DNA from: Macrotis lagotis
Lineage: Eukaryota > Chordata > Mammalia > Peramelemorphia > Peramelidae
Direction of reading: 5' to 3'
Length of the DNA stretch: 64,000 bases
Assembly: GCF_037893015.1 (NCBI RefSeq)
Contig: NC_133662.1
Coordinates: 201,635,050 to 201,699,049, forward strand
Below the pieces are notes generated by a model. The model saw only the letters and a list, made by a program, of their open reading frames with translations. It was not told the origin of the DNA and searched no databases. A program made the position numbers and the translations under genes. Below, piece after piece: positions 33,246 through 44,689 of the stretch (position 1 is the first letter of the stretch; each line of letters begins with the position of its first letter).

Positions 33246-33459
33246 TTATTAAAACCTCCTGCAACTTCTCTCTTATTTTCTTCTATCTTTTTATTTTTAT
33301 AAAGTTGTATTTTTTCTTCCCTAGTTTTGACAGGGAGTCTGCAGATGGTATATGACTATTAGCCAGGCATTCTGACTGTGGGTACCCTAAATGGAGGGAC
33401 TGTCTAGTTTGCTATTTGAATCACTGGTCCTAAGTACAATGTTATGAATAGAAAAAGGA

Positions 33460-33715
33460 CTTTAATAAGGTGAAGCAGTGGCTAGGGTATTGGACCTGGA
33501 GTCATGAAGGCTCCTCTTTGTGAGTTCAAATGCAGTCTAAGACAGTAACTAGCTAGGTGACTGGTCAAGTCACTTCACTCTGTTTGCCTCAGTTTCTTCA
33601 TCTGTAAAATGAGCCAGAGAAGGAAATGATAAAATGCTCCAGTATCTTGACCAAGAAAACCCTAAATGGGGACAGGAAGAGTCAGAGATGACTGAACAAC
33701 AATAAAAATACTTAA
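33460..33715 (+). repeat. Mar1-type SINE, sense
   Basis: ggacctggagtcatgaagg, gtcaagtcacttcactctg, tctgtaaaatgagccagaga, agatgactgaacaacaat. Confidence 0.85.
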
Positions 33716-34200
33716 TGAATGCTCATTCATTCATGTAGCTTGCCAGAAGTTTTGTCTCAGAACATTACTTGAGACATGATATTTCTCTCTGATAAAGTTA
33801 ATCCTGAAGATATCTGAATGGAATACACAGTTTTAACTTGCTGGGAGAATTTGTGCAGGGGTTCTATGGTAGGAAACACTTTGTGAATACAATGGTCCAT
33901 GAAAGGATCTTTGGAGATGCTGTGTGGGAGCCAGGAAACTTATTTCTCAATAGTGTGTTCTACTTTCTGTTTAGCAAATGGAAATTCCTTGGGGAATTCT
34001 CAAAGAATGATGAATGTCTTGACGAGAAAAACAAAACCAAGAAATAGACTAGATGGAAAAAAAATGTTATTTCAGTGAGTGGAAATTAGAACAACTCTCT
34101 TTTCATTAGCATGATTATAAAAGCCCAAGGAATAGAGGGTGGGGTGGGGGGAGAAGGGAAGTCATTCTATAGAATCAAAGATCCCTAGTACTAAATACTA
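33716..34200. other. Unassigned intergenic sequence
   Basis: The open frame at 33838-34047 has no family features. A G-rich run lies at 34138-34160. Confidence 0.3.
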
Positions 34201-34204
34201 ACTT

Positions 34205-34330
34205 ATTTTGTTATTCTGTCACCATCAATAAATAAACATTAGCCTACTGTGCTAAGTCTAAGGGGATACAAAAAGAGGCAAAAAGTCAGTCCCTGCCTTC
34301 AAGGGGCTGACAATCTAAGAATAAAAACCA
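34205..34330 (-). repeat. L2-type LINE 3' end, antisense
   Basis: aataaacattagcctactg, ctaaggggatacaaaaagag, gtcagtccctgccttcaag. Confidence 0.6.
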
Positions 34331-34364
34331 CAGAAATAATTTTATAAAAAATTAATGATTAAAG

Positions 34365-34612
34365 GTTTGGAAGGTAATTGGGTGATGAAGTGCAGCGAGT
34401 GCAGGACCTGGAGTCAAGAAATCCTGAGTTTGAACCCAGTTTCAAATACTTAACTAGAAAAGTTATTTTAGGCAAGTCTTACTCCATTTCCTGAGCTATA
34501 AAGTGGGGGAATAATAATAATGCCCATCCCCAAAAGTTGTTCCAAGGAACAGATGTAGAGAAATTTGCAAGCTTTGAACCATTATAAAAGTGCTAGCTGT
34601 TACTATTATATT
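34365..34612 (+). repeat. Mar/MIR-type SINE, sense
   Basis: ggacctggagtcaagaaatc, taggcaagtcttactccat, aagtgggggaataataataa, attataaaagtgctagctgt. Confidence 0.7.
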
Positions 34613-34699
34613 CAAAACAAATAATGAGTAAAAATAACCACTTAGGAAATAATGAAGATTTTGCATAAAGAGTTAACAATAAACAGTAGATAAGGTAAT

Positions 34700-34930
34700 G
34701 AAATAATGTTTCAGCTATCATTCATATAGCTGCTTTGTGTTTTGCAAAATGCTTAACACATAACACATTTTTTCCTCTGAACAACTTTTTGAAGTAAATG
34801 CTATTATTCCCATTTTACAAAGGACAGTGAAGCAGTTAAGTGACTATTTCATATAACTCCTAAATATCTGAAATGAGATGCAAACCCAGATCTTTCTGAC
34901 TCCAAGTTTTATACTCCAACCATGCTGCTA
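34700..34930 (-). repeat. Mar/MIR-type SINE, antisense
   Basis: gctgctttgtgttttgcaaa, ttattcccattttacaaagg, gatgcaaacccagatcttt, ccaaccatgctgct. It forms an inverted pair with the copy at 34365. Confidence 0.7.
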
Positions 34931-36185
34931 AAACTTTGTGTGTACTAATATATTAAGGGAATTTACTAATATATTTGCTAATCCATTTAAAATTAGTTTT
35001 GGGGAATAACAAAGAACAAGGGATAAAGCAAATGACAAGACTCAAGGATATTATTTTTCCTACAGGGGAAGCGTATCTCGACTTTGTGCTAATTACTATC
35101 CTTTGATAAATGGCATTGGTCTAGGGAAAACAACATTGGCAAAATAAAAATAAACAGCTACAAGGACAATGAAGTGTGAACAACATGCAAGGAGTCATTC
35201 TCCTTGAGAATCAGTCAAGCTGGATGAATGACACCCCATTATTAATTACAGCATTCTATGCTGAAATACAAAAGAATGATGAGGAGGCTGATATCTGAAC
35301 TGGCAGTGAGTACAGTGTCTCTCAAAAGTTTACTTGCAAATTTAGTTTAAATTTAGAGGTAAATGCTACAATACTATTAATAATGATGATGATGATGATG
35401 ATATCTATTTGGGCAGGGGGAGAGGACAGTAAGAATTCATTTCTCCAGTATCCTTGATTCTCAGAGCTGGTGTCTTCCCATGCCCTGGCTATGTTGAGAC
35501 ATGTAGGGATCCTGGGGTTGGTGTTTGCATACTCCACCACCTTGGGGTTAAGGATCTACCATTGATTTGCTTAGGTGAGACTTGGGGATGCTTCCTGTCT
35601 TGAATTGTGCTTCCCTTTTACTTGAGAAAGACAGACCTTTCTTGCTAATCTTCCAAGTTTCTTGAGCCGAAAGACTGTTTTACCCCCCCCCCCCATCTTT
35701 TTGCTGCTTCTGATGTTCTAGGATTTGTTTGGGGGCACGATTTTATTGGTAGTTTGAAGGTGAATACTGGAAATTTACTGCTTGCTCTGCCATCTTAGCT
35801 CTTGGAAGTCTAATGAATATCCTTAGGTGATAGATCTGAGTACCATTTTAGAAAGGATATTTAAATATGCACAAAAGAATCATGATGATAACAGGATCAC
35901 AAATCCTAGTGCATGAGGATTGGTGAAAGAAACTGTATATGCTTAGCCTGAAGAATGAGGTTTTTGACATTTAAAATGTTATTTTTTTATGGAACACACA
36001 ATATGCTCATTCTGCTTGACCTCAGAGAGCTGATCTAGGAGGAATGGGTTAAAATTGTAGAGAATTAATGCAAGAAAAAAACATTCTAATAATTAAAGTC
36101 CTTTTAAAGAAATAGGCTTTCTTGGGAAATAGCGAGTTCCTCAGGAAATGACATGAAGTGAAAGCTGTTGATTTCCCTGTGGTTT
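34931..36185. other. Unassigned, with (GAT)n and C-run
   Basis: Short (GAT)n run at 35380-35403 and a C12-type run near 35682-35695. No recognised repeat family or gene otherwise. Confidence 0.4.
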
Positions 36186-36187
36186 CA

Positions 36188-36378
36188 ATTGAATTGAATG
36201 GCCTCAAATCTTGCCTTAGACACTTAACTAACTGTGTGATCCTGGGCAAATCAGTCTCAGTTTCCTGATTTGTAAAACAGAGATAACAATAGCATCAGAT
36301 TTGGTGAGAGAATCAAATAAGACAAAAGATATAAAATACTTTTCAAATCTTAAAGCACTTTATAAACACTACCTATAA
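36188..36378 (+). repeat. MIR/Mar-type SINE, sense
   Basis: aatcttgccttagacactta, ctgtgtgatcctgggcaaat, ttgtaaaacagagataacaa, tcttaaagcactttataaac. Confidence 0.65.
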
Positions 36379-36417
36379 ATAATTTTATCTTCAGTGTCTA
36401 GCTTCAAGTCTTACATG

Positions 36418-36668
36418 TGCTGTTGATTAATCATTTCAGTCTCTTCTTGTCCCATTTGTGGTTTTCTTGGTAAGGATGCTGGAGTGGTTTGCCATTTTCT
36501 TCTTTAGCTCATTTTTACAGATGAGGAAACTGAGGCAAACAAAAATGAATTGAGTGACTTTCTCAGGGTCACCCATCTAGTATCTGAGACCAGATTTGAA
36601 TTTGAGAGGCAGAGTCTTCCTGACTTGTAAGCCTGGTGTTCTATCCACTGCAACACTTAGCTGCCTGT
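36418..36668 (-). repeat. Mar1-type SINE, antisense
   Basis: tttcttggtaaggatgctgg, agtggtttgccattttctt, cagatgaggaaactgaggca, tatccactgcaacacttagc. Confidence 0.9.
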
Positions 36669-37415
36669 ACCTCATATCTAGTAGATGCTTAATATTTTTT
36701 CCTTCTCTATTATAAAAACAAGAGTAATTGACTCTGAATGAGAGCCTGAAAGGTTGGCTTGCCAATGAGTCAAGTACATGGTCTTTAGCTTGATCCATGA
36801 CTGCCTGTCCTACTTCCTGTCCTGTCTTGATTCAAGACCTTACCAAATTCCACTTAACTTAGAAAGTTTTTGAGGTTAGATCTTCCAGAATTTTCTCGTT
36901 TCTCTCTGGCTACTCTTTTGCAATTATCCTTCCTGAGAAGATGCACCTCAAATTTATCAGATTCTCAAAGAAATCCAAAACAAACAATTCAAAGGCAGAA
37001 GGCAAAGTTCAGTTGTTTTCAATTAATTCCAAAAAGGCCCTCAGTTTTGGCTCTGGTATGGGGATAATTCATGTGACCAGTTAGTTCTGCTGGTTAGACT
37101 ATGGAGTCAATGCTTACATGCTGTATTCCCCAGTTAAATCAAATTCTCTTGAGGGCATAGACTTTTTTTTTCATTTTTGTCTTCCTATCCAATTCTCTTA
37201 TCCCAGAGCTCAGACCAGTCATTTCATAACAGTTTCAGAAACTCTGAATTTGGAAATTCCCTACACAGTACACACATTAGTAATGCAGTTTGGATCAGAG
37301 CGTGGGTCTCTGAGAGCTTAAGTCACATATATCATATGGCTTTGGATGGGTTTGGGGTTGGGAGATAATTGGATGGGGCTCTCAGAGGGAGGGCCTGGAC
37401 CCAGGTTTTTCTGAT
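36669..37415. other. Unassigned intergenic sequence
   Basis: No recognised element. Short open frames at 36870-37368 overlap one another and lack family features. Confidence 0.3.
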
Positions 37416-37419
37416 TTTA

Positions 37420-37620
37420 AAGGGGCAGCCATGTGCAATGGAAAACATGGTGAATTTGGAGCAATAGATCTTGAGTTCTACATGCTGGCTCTGTAACTTA
37501 CTGTCTAGGTGACCTTGGGTAAGTCACAGTTTTTCTGAACCCTGGTTTCCTCACTTGTAAAATGAGTTGAGTTGTATTAGATGGTCCTTCTATTGCTTTC
37601 CAGCTTTAAGTCCATGATCC
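37420..37620 (+). repeat. MIR-type SINE, sense
   Basis: ggggcagccatgtgcaatgg, gtgaccttgggtaagtcaca, cttgtaaaatgagttgagtt, ttccagctttaagtccatga. Confidence 0.75.
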
Positions 37621-37884
37621 TCAATCCACTGTCCCACATGGCCTTTTGTCATACATAGTAGACACCTAATCAATATTTATTGAATAGGAGGAAGCTAGAT
37701 TGATCAGCTACTTAGCTTTGCCTGGTTCTCAGAGACTTTGTTCAACCAGTTCTCTTGGAAAGGCATACTATAGATCACTAGTGGTGTAGGGTGAAAGGAT
37801 GGCTGGCTACCTCCCTAACTGCATGAGATGAAGGACCCTAAATCATATGTTATGTATCTGATATTTAAGCCCTAACTGTAAATA

Positions 37885-38118
37885 GAAGGGCAGCTAGTTG
37901 GCACTATAGTGCATAGAATGCTAAACATGAAGATCTGAGTTCAAATATGACCTCAGAAACTCACTATCTGTGTTATTTAACTCTGTTTGCCTCAGTTTTC
38001 TCCTCTGAAAAATGAGCTGGAGAAGGAAATGGCAAATCTCTCCAATATCTCTGCCAAGAAAATCCCAAATGGGGCCATAGAGTTGGATATGACTGAAACA
38101 ACTGAGCAGCAGCAATGA
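37885..38118 (+). repeat. Mar1-type SINE, sense
   Basis: gaagggcagctagttggca, gatctgagttcaaatatgac, gagctggagaaggaaatgg, ttggatatgactgaaacaac. Confidence 0.9.
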
Positions 38119-38895
38119 AATTTAATAAAGGGGAAGATGAATTTCATTAATAGCCAGTTGAGGGATAAAGAACAAATCTGAAAGATAGCATTTAAAGCTG
38201 AGTTTTCCATTAAGAATAGAAAAGAATGAGACTATTTGAAAATGCCTGTGAAAACTACTAGAGTCTGGTGAGTCCTCCCACTAGGGCCTCTAATCCATAT
38301 TCTTTTTCAGCTATTTTATCTATTGGTCAAAACCTGAAGACCATGGTGTAATTATCATAGCTTGTAAAGAGTTTGAAGTAGAATAAAGACAAGATTCTGT
38401 GATATCATCAGCTTGGGAACTCAACCTGTCTGTGATTTGTAAGTCCTGGAGAGCAGAGAAGGCATTTGGAAGTTGTGTAACTTTTCTGGGATCACCTCAC
38501 TAGTAAATATCCCAGGCAGATTTGAACCCAGGTCTTTCTAACTCCAAACCCAGCCTTGTATGAGCATAGGGACTGTGATTGCACTCAAAAGATAAATAGA
38601 ACTTTTCAAACTTTGGTTGACAAGAGGACTTCTGCCTTCCATCTCCATCTGACACAAAAAGTATGAATAATATCCTTGGAAAAGTGAGTACTTCCACTTT
38701 GTCTTACTTTACCTTATTTGACCTTGCCAGGATCAATGAGTGCAAGTTATGGGGAAGCTGTTTTCAGTTCAATAAAAGGATATATTACTTAACAAGTACA
38801 GGCAAGCTAAAGTAAAATGGACCATGTGAATACAAGTGAGCTTCCTATCACTGGAAGAGGCTGTAAAATGGTCATCACAATTCATTCCCTTCCTC
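38119..38895. other. Mostly unassigned intergenic sequence
   Basis: A small antisense MIR scrap is possible at 38470-38560 (gcagatttgaacccaggtct). Nothing else recognised. Confidence 0.35.
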
Positions 38896-38899
38896 TGAG

Positions 38900-39045
38900 C
38901 TAAGCACAGAATTTGAATTCCAGCTCTGACACTTGACCTGGACAACAATGGGCAAGTCATCATTTTCCTCTGGTTTTCATCTGATAAAAGAGGGTTGGAC
39001 TTGAATGCCTCTGAGGATTCTTCTAGCTATAATTCTAAGATCCCA
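38900..39045 (+). repeat. MIR-type SINE, sense
   Basis: gaattccagctctgacactt, acaatgggcaagtcatcatt, gataaaagagggttggactt, ttctagctataattctaag. Confidence 0.7.
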
Positions 39046-39054
39046 TAAATCATT

Positions 39055-39272
39055 ACTGTTTAATAGATTACTCACGTCTGACTCTTGACTTCATTTGGGA
39101 TCTTCTGGACAAAGATATTGGAATAATTTGCCATTTTCATCTCTAACTCATTTTACAGATGAGGAAATTCAGCCAAACAGAATTAAGTGACTTGTCCAGA
39201 GTTATGTCTAAGGCTGGATTTGAACTTGGGTCTTCCTGACTCCAGCTCCACAATGCCACCTTGCCTGTTCCA
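39055..39272 (-). repeat. Mar1-type SINE, antisense
   Basis: ctcacgtctgactcttgact, cattttacagatgaggaaat, cagaattaagtgacttgtcc, gatttgaacttgggtcttcc. Confidence 0.85.
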
Positions 39273-39604
39273 TCTTATAAACTATAAAGCACTATATAAA
39301 GGTGAATTATTAGTGTATGGATTTCTGTGTCCTCCTCACATCTCTTAACATCCTGAAATAATGGCCTTAATTTCATTCAATGGGGAATAGGGTTATGGGT
39401 CCTAGTAATACATCTCTGTACCATGTGTAAGCCTCAGGAAATTGAGCTCATATTTCAGTTCACTGTGTCAAATGGGGAGGGGAGAATCCCTTTCTTAAAG
39501 CAGTGAAAATGATTGAAGAGAAAGGTATTGAAATTATAATTGCAAACATTAAAGGAGTGAGTTTGTAAAGCCTTGTTAAGTGAGTTAAGAATCAAATTAA
39601 AGAC

Positions 39605-39852
39605 AGATATAAGAAAGATTAAATTGTTCAGTAGTGTCCAATTCTTCATGAACCTTTTGGGTTTTATTGGCAAAGATAATAAAGTGGTTTGCATTTCCTT
39701 CTCATTTTGCAGACTAAGAAACTGAGTCAAACAGGGTTAAGTGACTTGCATATAGCTAGTAAGTGTTTTAGGCCATATTTGATATCACAAAGATGATTCT
39801 TCCTAATTTCAGGTCTGCCACTCTATCCACTGAGTCATGTAGTTTCCTATAA
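39605..39852 (-). repeat. Mar1-type SINE, antisense
   Basis: agtgtccaattcttcatgaa, cattttgcagactaagaaac, cagggttaagtgacttgca, ctatccactgagtcatgtag. Confidence 0.85.
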
Positions 39853-39959
39853 ATCTTAACAATGAAAGCTAACTAATTAATGGTGCATTCCCCCTCTCTA
39901 GGCTCTTCAAATGAAGGCTGGATAGATTCTTCTGGGAGGTGGAGAAGAAGATAGATAGA

Positions 39960-40150
39960 AATCCTACCCTAGAAAGAACCTTGAAGTCTGTCTAGTCCAG
40001 ACTCCTCATTTTACAGAGAAGTACACACTGAGGCTCAGAGAAGCTAAATGACTGACCACAGTCATGCTGCTAATAAGTGTCAAAGGTAAGATTTGAACCC
40101 AAGTCATCTCTGACTGTAGATCTCACCTCCTTTCCACAATACCTCCAACT
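39960..40150 (-). repeat. MIR-type SINE, antisense
   Basis: ctcctcattttacagagaag, gctcagagaagctaaatgac, agatttgaacccaagtcatc, tttccacaatacctcc. Confidence 0.7.
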
Positions 40151-40810
40151 TCCTGTTGAGGTTGAGCTAGATGGTTGCTAAACTCCCTTCCATTCTGAAT
40201 CTTTTGAGGATGAAATATCATGATTCCATCATCTAAAAGTATTTTAAGCATAAAAACTATAAGAAGAAGGATTTTTCCAACCTTGTATACAAAAGTATAA
40301 TTACACTACTTACATTAGTTCTTTTATCAGGGAATCTAGAACAAATATGGAAAGGAGCTTCCTCGGAATGTTTACTCAAGGGTGTGCTATTTCAATTGCC
40401 ATATTTACTGTGGCGGGTAATATTAGGCATATGCTGTAAGAAAAAATATTGTGACATGAAGACAGATTTGCCAACATTTCATCCATGAACACATGACACC
40501 TACTGGTCAAATCAGAAAATGATCCTCTCTAAAATGGCCAAAGAGGTAGACTACAAAAGCAAAAATTAGAGGGGAAGGTTTGTACATTTTTCCTGAATAC
40601 ATTACTGAAGGTAACTAGGCAGTCAATCATCTGAGGTACAATTTACAGGAAAATATAGCAAGGGATACTTTTTAAAAACTGTTTTTTTAAATTAAATGCA
40701 CATATTTCTAATTCCAAGAAGTTTTGTTCCCTTGACATATAAGTATTTCATTTGTTTTAAGTTGTTGCTGTTTTGGGGGTAAGAGGGAAGGCTTAAAGTC
40801 TCTACCAGGT
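40151..40810. other. Unassigned intergenic sequence
   Basis: No recognised element. Confidence 0.3.
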
Positions 40811-40814
40811 ATCA

Positions 40815-41000
40815 TCGGTAGTGTAGTACAAGAGCTGAAAGGCTTGAACCTGGAGTTAGGGAGTCCTGAGTTCAAATCCTATTTTGTGGCTGTAAGTAGG
40901 TTAGCTAAACTTTCTGAGTTTCAGTTTATTGCTCTGTAAAATGAGAGTGATTATACTTGTTTTTGTAGACCTTGCAGAATTATGAGAATCAAATGAGAAC
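40815..41000 (+). repeat. MIR/Mar-type SINE, sense
   Basis: cttgaacctggagttaggga, gtcctgagttcaaatcctat, gctctgtaaaatgagagtga, tatgagaatcaaatgagaac. Confidence 0.65.
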
Positions 41001-41245
41001 ATGAATTAAATTGCCATACCCATGACTTCTATTTTTACAGTGGTGTGTAAATATAGTTTAAGTTAAGAAAGATAGTTTAATTTTCAAACTTTATCAGTGC
41101 CTCTTTTTGGCTTTGATTCTCCTTATAGGATCTTTTCCTCTGGAATGAATTTTGTACTTAGATTTAGATTCTAGCAAGTTGCTAAATTATGTTTTCCCCC
41201 TACACAATTGCTTTGGGCTTCAGTTTGCAAAATATATGTGGGGGT

Positions 41246-41497
41246 ATACATATATATTATACTATTTTTGTTTTAATTCCAAATATTTGGGTCAGAAAAA
41301 TAAAAAACACTGTTCTAATCTTATGAGTTAGAATTACTTCTATTATATCTTTTTAAAAAAAATTATTTATTCAGGCATATTCAGGATATACATATACTAT
41401 TTTTATTTCCAAATATTTGGGTCAGAAAAAGATCAAATCCTGTAAGTTAGAATTAGTTCCAGTATTTCTTTTTTTAAAAAAAATTATTCATTCAGGC
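41246..41497. repeat. Tandem duplication of about 125 bp next to a SINE
   Basis: Two copies (about 41246-41379 and 41385-41497) share atatactatttttattttcc-like starts, ccaaatatttgggtcagaaa, gttagaattacttc/gttagaattagttcc and an A-run plus attatttattcaggca/attattcattcaggca. The second copy continues into the SINE body; the first stops inside it. Confidence 0.8.
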
Positions 41498-41626
41498 AAT
41501 AGGGTTAAGTGATTTGTCCAAGGTCACATGGCTAGGTAATTATTAAATGTCTGAGACTGCATTTGAACTCAGATCCTCCTGACCCCAGGGCTGGTGCTCT
41601 ATCCACTGTGCCAACTAGTTGCAGCC
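41477..41626 (-). mobile_element. WSINE1-type SINE, antisense
   Basis: attcaggcaatagggttaag, cacatggctaggtaattatt, gaccccagggctggtgctct, gtgccaactagttgc. The right flank (cattatatctttag) matches the sequence before the first duplicated tail (attatatctttt near 41342) and not that before the second. Confidence 0.85.
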
Positions 41627-41706
41627 CATTATATCTTTAGTTGACTTGGAATCCTGAATATGATTCTTTGGTAAAATTGTCCTGTGCAAATTTTTGTTGT
41701 TGTTTA

Positions 41707-41708
<2 letters not shown>

Positions 41709-41751
<43 letters not shown>
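41709..41751. repeat. (GT)n microsatellite
   Basis: About 20 GT units. The Cys/Val open frame over it is an artefact. Confidence 0.95.
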
Positions 41752-42180
41752 ATGTGTACATTTAATTCCTTCCTATTTGAAAAATGCTGGGGCAGATATA
41801 AGTCTCTACAGGTAGTTTATGCTCTGACTCAGAGAATAAAGTCCTCTACTGTCTTGGGTTATCTATGGGGCTTCAAGCATTATATTTGCAAAAGGTTCCC
41901 CTCTTTGGTAGAGAGAATGAATGTTCCAAGTTTTCATGAGTTGAAGAAATTGGAAGAAAGAAAGATCCTGGGACTGTGACTTCTGGTTTTGAGAGAGGAC
42001 ACACATAATTTCCATATTCTCCTCAGACAGAGGTACCTGGTGGGGCAAAAAAGTTGAGATACAGAGAAATCACACCTTGAACAAAAATTCTTCTCTGAAT
42101 TTTTACCACCCTCCATGGACCTCTCCCTGAGGAGAGTCTGGAACCATGTGTGTCCTTCCTTGAACATGGAAGTTGGTATA
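41752..42180. other. Unassigned non-repetitive-looking sequence
   Basis: No recognised repeat, microsatellite or gene. It directly precedes the L1 3' end fragment. Confidence 0.3.
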
Positions 42181-42780
42181 AGAAATGATAAGCAGGTAGA
42201 TGGATTTCAGGAAAACCTGGAAAGACTTAACGTGAACTGATGCTGAATGAAGAGCAGAACCAAAACAAACATTACATACAGTAACAGCAATATGCTGTGA
42301 AGATTAACCATGATTGACCTAATTCTCAGCAATACCAAGATCCGGGACAATTCCAAGACTCATGATGGAAAATGCTATCTATATCCAGAGAAAGAATCGA
42401 TAATTTGAATACAGATCAGAACAGCCTATTTTCCCTTTATTTTTATGTAGTTTTTTCCTGTGGTTCTGTTTCTTTTCTCATAAGATGACTATTGTAGAAA
42501 CATGTTTTACATGATTGCACATATATCAAATTGCTTACTGTCTTAGGGAGGAGAGAGAAAAAGGATAGAGGGAGGGAGAAAAATTTAGACTCAAAATATT
42601 ATAAGGTATGTTTTCCCCTTGCATATATGATATGGACTTCAGTCTGCAAAATATTGGTGGATGTATGTATATACTTATATACATAAAATATGTTTAAATA
42701 CATACATATAAAAATGTTAAAAAAAATTTTACATGTAATTGGAAAAAATAAGATACCATTAAAAATACTACATGATATTT
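42181..42780 (+). mobile_element. LINE-1-type 3' end, sense (second subfamily)
   Basis: aacctggaaagacttaacgt, gaatgaagagcagaaccaaa, atgatggaaaatgctatcta, ttacatgattgcacatatat and a final ttacatgtaattggaaaaaa with A-rich tail. Same general plan as the L1 3'UTR elsewhere here, but a different subfamily. Confidence 0.7.
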
Positions 42781-42820
42781 TAAATTAAATTAAATTAAAT
42801 TAAAATTAAATTTTATTTTA
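42781..42820. repeat. (TTAAA)n pentanucleotide repeat
   Basis: About six TAAAT units following the L1 tail, probably grown from it. Confidence 0.85.
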
Positions 42821-43335
42821 CACACCAAAAAAAGTGTAAGCCAGAATGCCTGGATCACATGTCTCCCAAGCACTTTCTAGCTTACATAGACACAGAGTAG
42901 CAAGAAATTATTCTCTCTAGTAATTAGGAGGTTTGCATCCCAGATTACATATAATTGCAAAGAACTTCATTAGTGGAAGTGCTAAAATAATGTCCAGTGT
43001 ATTGCTTTTTAGAGAAAACAGTTTTTGAAGCACTTTTATGCTGTCTGCATTTATATTTATTTGCATTGCAGGTAGGCAAACTCTTTGTTAAATTTTCGAT
43101 GTGAGTATTTACACCTCAGAAATCATTCAGATCAGGATCTGATTTGTCTTTTGTGGGTATCTTTGCTGCACTGCTTCTAGAATTGACTATTCTTCAGCAC
43201 TGGTTGGGCTAGTTGACTGATAAGATTTCTTTCACCTATGAGATTCTGAAATTTTGAGGTGGCCCTTGTCATTGTAGGGAACTTTACTTTTCCAAGCACC
43301 ATGTTCAATTAGAGCACCAGGAAACATAGAATTGG
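42821..43335. other. Unassigned intergenic sequence
   Basis: No recognised element. Confidence 0.3.

Positions 43336-43394
<59 letters not shown>
43336..43394. repeat. (TC)n microsatellite
   Basis: Nearly 30 uninterrupted TC units, one of the longest pure dinucleotide runs in the window. Confidence 0.95.
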
Positions 43395-43397
<3 letters not shown>

Positions 43398-43434
43398 CAA
43401 ACTACTATGGAAAGGAACTCATTCCCTTAAAATA

Positions 43435-43565
43435 CAGTAGTTCAGAGTAATAATCAATCAATAAACTTTCCTTAAGGGTCAGTAACATATGCTTGGTCCT
43501 CTACTAATGACAGGAGACAAAAAAGATAAAATGACCCAATCTCTGACCTCAATGAGTTTACATTA
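43435..43565 (-). repeat. L2-type LINE 3' end, antisense
   Basis: aatcaatcaataaactttcc, catatgcttggtcctctac, caatctctgacctcaatgag. Confidence 0.5.
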
Positions 43566-44140
43566 ACCTTGACCTAGAAAATATACTACCCCCACCCCCA
43601 ACACATACACATGGCTGATGTCTTGGATGTCATCAGCAATTAAAAACATCCCCCAAGAGTTATAATGAGGGCTGGTGGCTCCTACCCTGTCCCTATAAAA
43701 CTCCTGTGGGAACACTTCTCTAGGAGTGAGCAGTTAATTAGAACCGTGTCTTTTTTATGTCACTGTCAAATGTTATTGTCATATAAATTATGATAATAAC
43801 AACGTATTATAACTTATGTAATGTTGATTTACATAGGCTAAATCCCATTTTAGCTTGGTAACTTTTGAAGGATGGCTAATTTTTCTATAGTACCATTTAA
43901 GAAGCTATCCTTAATCAAAGGCATTGGCAGGAGGCTTTTAGTTTTGCTATTTTTAAGGCTGTTTCCCCTCTTTGTGGCTGATTGGCAGGCTCACACCTCG
44001 GGGAAGGAGGTGGCTTAGACAAAGGGGAGTTGTCGGTTTCTTAGGTTGCACTGACATCTGGTGGGAAGACAGAGCATCCTTTTGTTAAAACCTGAGTGAG
44101 GAAGGAAAAAAAAAAGAATTGTGATTTAATAAAGGATCAC
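43566..44140. other. Unassigned, non-repetitive-looking sequence
   Basis: 43690-44110 lacks recognised repeats and contains TAAT-rich stretches and a locally GC-richer block (43970-44060). Candidate conserved noncoding DNA, unproven. Confidence 0.3.
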
Positions 44141-44144
44141 AGAT

Positions 44145-44230
44145 TTAGACCTGGAAAGTACCTTGGATGCCATCATTTATCCCCCTCATTTTGCAGATGA
44201 AGAAATTGACCGCCTGAAAAACACCTTATA
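44145..44230 (-). repeat. Antisense MIR fragment
   Basis: ggaaagtaccttggatgcc and ccctcattttgcagatgaag. Confidence 0.5.
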
Positions 44231-44371
44231 GACACTGTCTTAGTTACAGTAAGGTCAAATATCAGTTCATTACAGTAATCAGGTTGAGGATCTGGAACCA
44301 ATAAGTCACTGCAGTTCAGTCTGATTTTTCAGTTCATTTAACCAGTGGCCAACTCTAGTTCACAACATTTC

Positions 44372-44442
44372 TCCATCCCTCCATCCCTCCAACCATCCAT
44401 CCATCCATCCATCCAGTCAGCCAGCCAGCCAGCCACCCATTC
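44372..44442. repeat. (TCCA)n/(GCCA)n tetranucleotide repeat
   Basis: tccatccc units, then (CCAT)n, then (CAGC)n. Confidence 0.9.
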
Positions 44443-44689
44443 ATACAGCTACCACTCCAATCACTTGGACTATCTTGAAGTCCCTAATCACCCCCCAACT
44501 GGATTATAATGTAGTAGTCCCATAAATGGGGTCTCTGTTTCCAATCTCTCCTTTCTCCAATCCAACCTACATGTAGCTATCAAATTAATATGTCAAACGC
44601 AGAGGTCTGAGTTACCTTTTTGCAGCTCTAGATGCTGCATCGCTTTTAAGATATAACACAAATCCATCAATTTGACATTTAAAACTTCG

